The translations under genes and the position numbers were made by a program. From positions 1 to 10,799 of the forward strand of contig CAZIWL010000147.1 in NCBI GenBank assembly GCA_964542755.1: a DNA stretch of 10,799 nucleotides. Reading direction: 5' to 3'. Source of the stretch: SKLM01 sp964542755. Its GTDB lineage: Bacteria > Chloroflexota > Anaerolineae > B4-G1. Positions 1 to 5,539 of this stretch are shown here, piece by piece (within the stretch, counting starts at the first letter, position 1; each line of letters starts with the position of its first letter). The notes below the pieces were generated by a model, which did not search any database, had not been told where the DNA came from, and saw nothing but the letters and a program-made list of their open reading frames with translations.

Positions 1-1119
1 GGAGGGCTCACCGCGGTGCAGCCAACGCCAACCGCCGTCCCCCTCCCCACTGCCACCGATCCTCCCCTCAATCAGACGCAGCCACCCTCCGCCCAGAGCG
101 AGCACCGCTGCGGCGACTCCGTCTGCGACGGCCCCGAGAACCCTCACATCTGCCCGGAGGACTGCCCACCGCCAGATCCCTCGCCCACCGTGTCCCCCGA
201 GCCGACATCCGCCGCCGATGCCGCTCCCCCGGTCGCCGCCCGTCCGGCCGACGCGCCCGGGACGTATTGGGTGACCAACCCCACCAGCGGCGTTGAGCTC
301 CATGCCACAGTCATGGTACCCGAGACCTGGACCGGCGACGCGCTCCCCACCCTGGTCATCATCCCTGGCGGCATCGACGACAGCGCGTCCATCACGGAGC
401 GAGGGCTCGGCATCCGGGCCGCGGAACGGGGCTACGCCGTCGTGGCCTTCGACGCCGACGGCCGCGGCCGGAGCGCCGGCGAGGAGGGCCACAGCGGCTT
501 CACGCAGCAGGACGGCCTGGCTGCCGTCATCCGCTTCGCCGCTGACTTGCCCGAGATAGACACCGAACGTATGGGGATGATGTCCTCGTCGTATGGGATC
601 ACGCTGGCCTCCGGCGTCCTGGCCCGTTACCCCGACCTGCCTATCGCTTTTCTCATCGACTGGGAGGGCCCGGCCGACCGGTACGACACCACCATCGGTT
701 GCAAGCCCAGCCCCAAGTACCAATGGCCGCCCTGCAGCGACGATGCCGCCTGGGCGGAGCACGAGGCCCTCACCTTCATCGCAGACGTCGCCGTCCCGTA
801 CCAACGCATCCAGAGCCAGCGGGACCACGTTCAACCCGACGTGTCCCACGCCGTCCACATGGTCAACGGCGCTGTCGAAGGCATCTCTCCATGGGTCCGC
901 CTCAACGATCTCCCACCCAATCAGGTCTACGATCCATCAGACCCGCCGCCGATGCTCGCCGAGCATGAGCCGACCAGCCTCCACACCCTGATGCTCGACT
1001 ACGCCGACGAACTGTTCGCGATGCTTGAGACCGACGCCGCCGCAAGCGGCACCGTTCGCGCGGGATCGCGCGGGAAACCTCCCCTTGCCACACACTTAGA
1101 AAAGTTGGCAAGCCCGTGA
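1..1119 (+). CDS. Probable lipoprotein alpha/beta hydrolase, 5' end outside window
   Basis: The frame is open from base 1, so the true start and probably a lipoprotein signal peptide lie upstream; the GTG at 16 is only the first possible start inside the window and is used here as residue 1. A Pro/Thr-rich linker comes first. Then follow a four-cysteine knot (C32, C37, C46, C50), a second P/S/T linker and an alpha/beta-hydrolase domain from about residue 80. Visible hydrolase features are an IPGG oxyanion-type loop, a DGRGRS segment like that of DLH/X-Pro peptidase-type enzymes, a nucleophile elbow SSSYG with candidate Ser192, and an RDHVQ motif (D270-H271) followed by His278. The same RDHVQ block occurs in both hydrolase domains of the gene at 5540, so these are one family. 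The elbow has Ser where GxSxG has its first Gly. Likely an extracellular, membrane-anchored esterase or peptidase-like enzyme; substrate unknown. Confidence 0.75.
   Translation, partial: GGLTAVQPTPTAVPLPTATDPPLNQTQPPSAQSEHRCGDSVCDGPENPHICPEDCPPPDPSPTVSPEPTSAADAAPPVAARPADAPGTYWVTNPTSGVELHATVMVPETWTGDALPTLVIIPGGIDDSASITERGLGIRAAERGYAVVAFDADGRGRSAGEEGHSGFTQQDGLAAVIRFAADLPEIDTERMGMMSSSYGITLASGVLARYPDLPIAFLIDWEGPADRYDTTIGCKPSPKYQWPPCSDDAAWAEHEALTFIADVAVPYQRIQSQRDHVQPDVSHAVHMVNGAVEGISPWVRLNDLPPNQVYDPSDPPPMLAEHEPTSLHTLMLDYADELFAMLETDAAASGTVRAGSRGKPPLATHLEKLASP
109..165 (+). other. Cys-knot microdomain, copy 1 (C-x4-C-x8-C-x3-C)
   Basis: This segment encodes CGDSVCDGPE...CPEDC, with the same cysteine spacing as the copies at 2073 and 9741. 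It lies between two Pro-rich linkers, just before the hydrolase domain. CGDGxC...CPxDC-type motifs are common in secreted proteins and probably form two disulfides; the acidic residues could bind calcium, but that is a guess. Eighteen bases at 100-117 are identical to 2064-2081. Confidence 0.8.
1056..1075 (+). repeat. Perfect tandem 10-bp repeat (x2) in the 3' end of the first gene
   Basis: The decamer TCGCGCGGGA occurs twice back to back at 1056-1065 and 1066-1075. It falls in the variable C-terminal tail (residues TVRAGSRG) after the hydrolase domain. As 10 is not a multiple of 3, gaining or losing one unit would shift the frame of the last 15 or so codons and move the stop relative to the overlapping next gene. 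Confidence 0.7.
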
Positions 1120-1775
1120 CTCGCCAGTCAACCACAGGTCACGATCGGGTCGTCAAGATCGCCAATCAGGTCCATCTCATCTACCTCGGCCTCCTACCCT
1201 CGGCTGCCACCTTCGTCCTGCTCCTGACGTACGGCCACCGCGCCCCGTCCTTGCTGTTCATCGGCGGCGTGGTCCTCACTGCCGTCTACCTGGCCGTCAC
1301 CTACAGCTATACCCGCCTCCCGACCTCGATACCGGCGAGCCTCTGGGCCCTACTCGACGGGCCTTTGTTCGCTTTGGCCGCCCCAAAGGCCGTCACAGTA
1401 CCCTTTCCCTTCGCCGTCAACGGCTTCCTGATCGACGGCATGGCCTTCTGGTGCGCTATCATCGTCCTCGCTCTCGTCGCCCCCGATCCGCTTCCATGGC
1501 AGCGCGTCGCTTCGGTCGGGCTGGGTCTCCTGGCGCTGGCAGCTCTCGCATCCCTCGCCGCGCCCTACGTGGGCCAGGCCGTTGGGTCCGCCGGCTGGGC
1601 TGCCGCCTGGCTCCTGGTTGGCATTCTCGAGGGCATCGTACTGATCTACCCGCTGCTCCGCTCCGGCGATCTCGTGCGTTCAGACGTCGATGGCGCTGGG
1701 ACCTACATCGCCGTCATGATCGTTATCTGGGTCGCTGCCATGTGCGCCGGCCTCGCCTTCCACGCCCCTTCGTGA
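1116..1775 (+). CDS. Polytopic membrane protein of unknown function
   Basis: A 219-residue hydrophobic protein. About seven membrane segments can be drawn by eye, near residues 20-39, 46-64, 74-90, 102-122, 130-150, 158-181 and 194-214. The cytoplasmic-type N-terminus (MTRQSTTGHDRVVK) has no cleavable signal. The GTG start at 1116 overlaps the upstream stop (GTGA) and no Shine-Dalgarno is visible, so translation is probably coupled to the hydrolase gene. No catalytic or transport signature was recognised. Its position between two lipoprotein genes suggests a membrane partner or an unrelated housekeeping role in the same transcript, but nothing in the sequence decides this. The hydrophobic profile and tight coupling make the coding call firm; the function is unknown. 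Confidence 0.8.
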   Translation: MTRQSTTGHDRVVKIANQVHLIYLGLLPSAATFVLLLTYGHRAPSLLFIGGVVLTAVYLAVTYSYTRLPTSIPASLWALLDGPLFALAAPKAVTVPFPFAVNGFLIDGMAFWCAIIVLALVAPDPLPWQRVASVGLGLLALAALASLAAPYVGQAVGSAGWAAAWLLVGILEGIVLIYPLLRSGDLVRSDVDGAGTYIAVMIVIWVAAMCAGLAFHAPS

Positions 1776-1790
1776 CCGCCGACCAAGAAA

Positions 1791-1796
1791 AGGAGG
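1791..1796 (+). promoter_or_regulatory. Strong Shine-Dalgarno AGGAGG
   Basis: A perfect AGGAGG lies 6 bases before the ATG at 1803. It favours that start over the out-of-frame ATG at 1799, which is only 2 bases away from the SD and does not lead into the lipoprotein frame. Confidence 0.8.
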
Positions 1797-1802
1797 TTAT
1801 GC

Positions 1803-3083
1803 ATGCGCAGTTCGAGCATATTCCGCACCCAGCCACCGGTTCCCGCCGTAGCCCGCAGCTCTTTCGCGTTGACAGGCTCCATTGCACTCCTCGTCCTGGC
1901 CCTCGTCGCCTGCAGCCTGCCGGCGTCCTTGCTGGACCAAGAGGCCGCCTCCACCTCGCCGCCGCCCGCTACGACCGTCGCACCGGATCCGACAGCTTCC
2001 GATCCCAGTCCAACGTCGCCTCCCCCCTCGTCAGCCCCCACGACCGCTGGCGAACCAGCATCGGAGCACCGCTGCGGCGACGGCCTGTGCGATGGCCCCG
2101 AGAACACCAGCAACTGCCCGGGGGACTGCGCCGGCGGCGCCCCTCAGGTCACCCCTGGTCTTGCCGAACCCTCGCCCCTCTATGTCGGGCTCTCCGTCCA
2201 TCTTGAGGGCTACCCGCTCGGCAACAAGCACACTGGCTACAACCAGGACGTCTACGACCGCTATACCGAGCGCATCCTCGCCTACTCCGACCTGGCCAAT
2301 GAGTACGGCATGCCCCTCACCTGGGAAACGGCCAACCTCATCGGGCCCAGCGGCGCCTTCGAACCGAACGTCCTCCAGGAGCTCCATAGACGCGGTGACG
2401 GCGTCGGACTCCACGCCGACCTCGGAGGCGACCCCTCGACCTCCGGCGGTCTGCAAAAGTTGACCGCTCAACTCCGCATGCTTCGAACCGATATGGAGGG
2501 CCTGGGCGTGCCCGTGGTCCACGCCTCGGGCATCTGCTCTGAGCTCGACTGGGTCACCGCGGCCCGACGGGCAGGCATCGAGGCGACCTCCGGTGTGGTC
2601 AACTATTGCCTCAAATCGCTCCCCATCGACCAGCAGCCGCCCGCGGTTCGCGCCTGCGCCGGCCCGGGAGACGGCGTCTGTCACGACCCTTACCCGGGGG
2701 ACATGCCCGCCGTCCTCCATCCCTGGCGGGCGGCCGACGGTTCGAGTTGGACAACGCCTTCGGCCGAGGGGCTGCTCATCGTCCCGACGCTGGGAACGAT
2801 CCACGGACTATACGAAAAAACGCTACCCAATCAGCCCCACACCGGTAACCCGATGACCTCCGAGGACGTCGAGGTCGCCGTGGGGCTCGTGGAGGAGGCC
2901 CTCGCCGCCCGCAGTCCGACGGCCTTCAACGGCGTCTTCTTCGTCTGGAGCTTCGGTCAGGCCATTGAGCACGACCTGCTGCGCGCCTTCTTTGAGGGCC
3001 TCCAGCCCTACGCGGCGAGCGGCGACCTCGTCTGGCAGACGATGCCCCAGCTTATTGAGACCTACGAGGAGGCATCTCGATGA
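1803..3083 (+). CDS. Lipoprotein with polysaccharide-deacetylase-like domain
   Basis: The protein has 426 residues. A signal peptide ends in the lipobox LVAC with Cys37, so the product should be lipid-anchored outside the cytoplasm. A Ser/Pro/Thr linker (about 46-88) leads to a Cys knot (C91, C96, C105, C109) and then a catalytic-type domain from about residue 126. That domain has a strand ending SVHLEG (H133, E135), a helix of the DRYTERILAYSDLANEYG kind, VGLHADLG with His204, and an ICSELDWVTAARRAGIEA segment. The order resembles the NodB-like deacetylase/GH57-type barrel, in which a His/Asp site is followed by a GxH motif and an 'aG' helix. The canonical TFDDG motif is not seen, so deacetylase activity is uncertain. 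The protein at 9576 shares this domain plan. Start chosen from the strong SD and the signal peptide. The stop overlaps the next start by ATGA. Confidence 0.8.
   Translation: MRSSSIFRTQPPVPAVARSSFALTGSIALLVLALVACSLPASLLDQEAASTSPPPATTVAPDPTASDPSPTSPPPSSAPTTAGEPASEHRCGDGLCDGPENTSNCPGDCAGGAPQVTPGLAEPSPLYVGLSVHLEGYPLGNKHTGYNQDVYDRYTERILAYSDLANEYGMPLTWETANLIGPSGAFEPNVLQELHRRGDGVGLHADLGGDPSTSGGLQKLTAQLRMLRTDMEGLGVPVVHASGICSELDWVTAARRAGIEATSGVVNYCLKSLPIDQQPPAVRACAGPGDGVCHDPYPGDMPAVLHPWRAADGSSWTTPSAEGLLIVPTLGTIHGLYEKTLPNQPHTGNPMTSEDVEVAVGLVEEALAARSPTAFNGVFFVWSFGQAIEHDLLRAFFEGLQPYAASGDLVWQTMPQLIETYEEASR
2073..2129 (+). other. Cys-knot microdomain, copy 2
   Basis: Encodes CGDGLCDGPE...CPGDC, cysteines 91, 96, 105 and 109 of the lipoprotein at 1803, with spacing identical to the copies at 109 and 9741. 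Here it joins the lipobox linker to a deacetylase-like rather than a hydrolase domain. Confidence 0.8.
3066..3072 (+). promoter_or_regulatory. Shine-Dalgarno GAGGAGG inside the upstream gene
   Basis: GAGGAGG lies within the last codons of the preceding gene, 7 bases before the ATG at 3080. With the ATGA overlap this points to efficient coupled translation of the esterase. Confidence 0.75.
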
Positions 3084-4306
3084 GACGCACGCTGAGGCTC
3101 ACCCTGAGGGATGCGCAGGAGCGCCTCCACGGCCGCCGCTGGCTGTCGGCCGCCCTACCGCTCTTCGCAGCTATCCTGGGCTGCGCTGGTTTGTTGCACG
3201 CCGCCGCCCATGCCACGCCGCTCGTCGGGCATAGCCAGACGCAGGCACGTCGGGCTGGCCCAACTCCATCGGCGGATGCCTCGCCGGCGGGTGCCACCCT
3301 GGAGGAGCCCACCTTCCTTGAGGGGTTCACCTCCACGTACACCATCGCCAAGCAGATCCTTCTCTACGGGCAGGACACCCTCTCCTTGACACGCGTGACC
3401 GATATGCGCGATGTCGATATCGCGGACTATGAGATGCGCTCCTTGGCCCTCTACCGCCCGTACACGGAAGACGGCCCGCTGGGGAACCGCCCGGTTGTCC
3501 TCTTCGTCCATGGCGGCGCCTGGGTCGACGGTTACCGCTCGGACTTCCAGTTCGTGGCCCGTTCCTTCACCGGTGAGCTGGGTTGGATCACCGTCGTTAT
3601 CGACTACCGTCTCACCTCCGATCAGGTCTTCCTGGCCGACGGCTACTGCCCCGACCACGCCACGTGTGAGACCAACGAGATTTCCCGAACGAAGGCAGCC
3701 TGGTATCCAGACAATATCCGGGACGTGGCAGCCGCGTTCGAGTGGACCCGGGATAACGTGGCAACCCACGGGGGTCATCCCGATCAGATCTTCGTTTTAG
3801 GTCATTCTGCCGGGGCACACCTCTCCGCCTTGTTCGCCACGCATCCCGACTACGCAGCGACCTTGAGACCGGACATCCGAGGTCTCATTAGCATGAGCGG
3901 CGCCTTCGACCTCAAAGGCCTTGGGAGCAACGAAGTGTACGAGGCGACTTGGGCCACTGCCGTCAACCAGACCTTTGTCGGTGGCTTCACCGACACGGCG
4001 GCCCTGGATGAGGCCTCACCGGCTACCTACGTTCCCACCGAGATGGGGCTCCCGCCCTTCTACATCCTCTATGCCGAGACCGATCTCCCTGGCCTCACAG
4101 TCCAGAACATCGACTTCGTCAACCTTCTCACCACGCACGGCATTACGCTGACCTATGACCGTCTTGAGGGATACGGCCACGTCTCCGAGATGGCCGCCAT
4201 AAAATCCATTACAGAGACGCCCACGTCCCTCATCATCGATTTCGTCTCCAGCATTCTCTGGCCTCACCGGACCCATCTGCCGTTGGTCCTCAAGGCCGGT
4301 GACTAA
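3080..4306 (+). CDS. Secreted carboxylesterase-type alpha/beta hydrolase (HSL/BD-FAE-like)
   Basis: The protein has 408 residues. Arg-rich residues 1-20 precede a hydrophobic stretch (about 21-43) ending in AHA, a likely signal peptide; ILGC at 32-35 is a poor lipobox, so lipidation is possible but not favoured. The core shows the full set for hormone-sensitive-lipase/BD-FAE-type esterases: HGGAW oxyanion motif at 144-148, VIDYRL strand, helix YPDNIRDVAAAFEW, nucleophile elbow GHSAG at 241-245 with Ser243, candidate acid Asp335 (YAETD) and His367 (YGHVSEM). All triad residues are present, so it should be an active esterase on acyl esters outside the cell. The protein ends with HLPLVLKAGD; the HLPLVLK piece (399-405) matches a C-terminal motif typical of Chloroflexota exported proteins. 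The start overlaps the upstream stop. Natural substrate unknown. Confidence 0.9.
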   Translation: MRRTLRLTLRDAQERLHGRRWLSAALPLFAAILGCAGLLHAAAHATPLVGHSQTQARRAGPTPSADASPAGATLEEPTFLEGFTSTYTIAKQILLYGQDTLSLTRVTDMRDVDIADYEMRSLALYRPYTEDGPLGNRPVVLFVHGGAWVDGYRSDFQFVARSFTGELGWITVVIDYRLTSDQVFLADGYCPDHATCETNEISRTKAAWYPDNIRDVAAAFEWTRDNVATHGGHPDQIFVLGHSAGAHLSALFATHPDYAATLRPDIRGLISMSGAFDLKGLGSNEVYEATWATAVNQTFVGGFTDTAALDEASPATYVPTEMGLPPFYILYAETDLPGLTVQNIDFVNLLTTHGITLTYDRLEGYGHVSEMAAIKSITETPTSLIIDFVSSILWPHRTHLPLVLKAGD

Positions 4307-4323
4307 GCTTGACGCGCCAACCC

Positions 4324-4329
4324 TAGGAG
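4324..4329 (+). promoter_or_regulatory. Shine-Dalgarno TAGGAG supporting a TTG start
   Basis: TAGGAG lies 7 bases before the TTG at 4337. It supports this rare start codon, which opens a classic signal peptide; there is no ATG or GTG nearby that would keep the charged N-terminus. Confidence 0.65.
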
Positions 4330-4336
4330 TCCAACA

Positions 4337-5416
4337 TTGAACCGACGTCTCAGAAGGATCTGCTATCTCACTGCTGCCCTCATCATCGGCGCGTCCGCCT
4401 GCTTCAGTCTCGTCTGGGCCTTCGCCGAGGAGCCCCTCACCTTCCGCCACCCCATCACCGGAGAGACGGGTCCCGAGTGGGAGGAGGTGAGCACCATCCA
4501 CAACGAACTGACCTACGCCCTGGCCCTCGCCGCCGGCTTCTCGATCACGGACAGCGTCACCCTCCAGGTCTACTGCCAGCTCGTCGACTCCGAACACATC
4601 GGGCCCGGCGACGCAGTCTCCTACACGAACTGCACCGGCGGGGACTTCTATCCGACCCCCAATCCCTACCGGCCCAGCGTCTGCGGGCGAGATTACGTCC
4701 AGAAACCATGGCCTCGCTGGGACGATATGCAGAGCCCCACCAGCTGCGTCACCTCCCGCTTCGGTCCCTACTCGCCTTTCTTCCACTTCCCGCACAACAA
4801 CCAGCGGGAGCTGGGTGCCATCCACGACTGGGCCTGGGGTCTGACGTCCACCCTACGCGGCTACGAGGCCTACGCCTGGGGCGGGCCCACGGTGATGAAG
4901 GCCGACTGCCTCTACACGCGCACGGCGACCATCACCACCGGCATGGAGGCTGGCTCCCTTGAGGCTTTCGGCACCTATCTTCACTCCCTCGCCGACTACT
5001 ACTCACACCGCGACTGTCTCGACGCCATGGACGCCCTCGACATGCCCTGGGCCACGCACCCGCTGACCGGCGTGCCCGCCTGCAACTACAATCCCTTCTC
5101 ACCGCAGCCCGATGATGTCCACGGTCGCGAGTTCTACACCTACACTGACTCGCTGCGCACCGACGAGACGGTCCAACACGTCTACGAGGAGTTGGTGGCG
5201 CGCAGCCTCCGCTACGAGGGTCGATACGCGCCCATCGGCATGGATACGCCCATCTCCGGCACGCAGACCCTGAGTGAGACCCTCCACACGTTCGTCCACG
5301 CCTGGGACTTCGAGCAGCCGGACAAACGCCGGGAGCAGGCCGACGCCATCGCTGCAGCCGTCTTGAGCCTACGCGTCCCGCTCCAGCGGCTCTACCTACC
5401 CGTCGTCACACGATGA
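4337..5416 (+). CDS. Secreted protein with HxxxDxxxH motif, possibly zinc phospholipase C/DUF6765-like
   Basis: The protein has 359 residues and starts at TTG. Residues 1-30 form a signal peptide (NRRLRR, hydrophobic core, AFA at 28-30). The mature protein has His55 (STIHNELTYALA), an FHFPHNNQ segment, IHDW with His163-Asp164, and the diagnostic-looking GTYLHSLADYYSHRD with His216, Asp220 and His224. A helix carrying HxxxD followed by His is the metal-binding signature of the zinc-dependent phospholipase C/P1-nuclease fold. It also occurs in DUF6765-type proteins of the form FHF...lHsyaDtwaH, which this one resembles more closely. Six or more cysteines in the middle suggest disulfides. The C-terminus is LYLPVVTR, the Chloroflexota-type end motif at 353-359. 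A metal-dependent hydrolase is inferred; an inactive structural protein is not excluded. It sits 30 bp after the esterase gene, probably in the same transcript. Confidence 0.8.
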   Translation: MNRRLRRICYLTAALIIGASACFSLVWAFAEEPLTFRHPITGETGPEWEEVSTIHNELTYALALAAGFSITDSVTLQVYCQLVDSEHIGPGDAVSYTNCTGGDFYPTPNPYRPSVCGRDYVQKPWPRWDDMQSPTSCVTSRFGPYSPFFHFPHNNQRELGAIHDWAWGLTSTLRGYEAYAWGGPTVMKADCLYTRTATITTGMEAGSLEAFGTYLHSLADYYSHRDCLDAMDALDMPWATHPLTGVPACNYNPFSPQPDDVHGREFYTYTDSLRTDETVQHVYEELVARSLRYEGRYAPIGMDTPISGTQTLSETLHTFVHAWDFEQPDKRREQADAIAAAVLSLRVPLQRLYLPVVTR

Positions 5417-5471
5417 CCACACCACCAACAAGCCCCCACCGAGCCCCAATCCTCAATGCCCCCCCCATCCC

Positions 5472-5507
5472 TCCTTCGTGTCCTTCGCGCCCTTCGTGTC
5501 CTTTGTG
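5472..5507 (+). repeat. Four tandem 9-bp units, consensus TCCTTCGTG
   Basis: The units are TCCTTCGTG (5472-5480), TCCTTCGCG (5481-5489), CCCTTCGTG (5490-5498) and TCCTTTGTG (5499-5507), followed directly by GTTAAGAG. The reverse complement reads like the ACCACAAAGGACACGAAGG type of short intergenic repeat that I recall from many environmental bacterial genomes, including Chloroflexota and Planctomycetota. Function unknown. The block lies just upstream of the ribosome site of the fusion gene. Confidence 0.75.
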
Positions 5508-5524
5508 GTTAAGAGAGACCCCTC

Positions 5525-5530
5525 AAGGAG
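5525..5530 (+). promoter_or_regulatory. Shine-Dalgarno AAGGAG for the fusion gene
   Basis: AAGGAG lies 9 bases before the ATG at 5540. An ATG at 5532 is too close to the SD and in another frame, so it is not the start of the large protein. Confidence 0.7.
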
Positions 5531-5539
5531 AATGAAACT

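Larger units (their letters stand above)
5417..5539 (+). other. 123-bp intergenic gap, C-rich tract plus tandem repeat
   Basis: This is the longest gap in the window. Bases 5417-5471 are C/A-rich low-complexity sequence. Bases 5472-5507 are four 9-bp repeats, and the end carries the ribosome site for the next gene. No convincing -35/-10 pair and no hairpin-plus-T-run terminator was seen, so whether a new transcript starts here is open. Confidence 0.6.

Noticed and set aside
16..18. GTG at 16 as the true start of the first gene
   Set aside because: The frame is open back to base 1, no signal peptide follows the GTG, and the two related cassettes have a lipobox before the linker, so the start is probably outside the window.
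1039..1050. GCCGC-AA-GCGGC inverted repeat as a terminator or operator
   Set aside because: A 5-bp stem with a 2-base loop inside coding sequence and no T-run; expected by chance in GC-rich DNA.
1451..2206. + strand open frame spanning the end of the membrane-protein gene and the start of the lipoprotein gene
   Set aside because: It is Arg-rich out-of-frame translation overlapping two genes that have clear hydrophobic or lipobox features.
4016..4825. Minus-strand open frame crossing the esterase end and the next gene start
   Set aside because: It spans two well-supported + genes and their gap, with no family features of its own.
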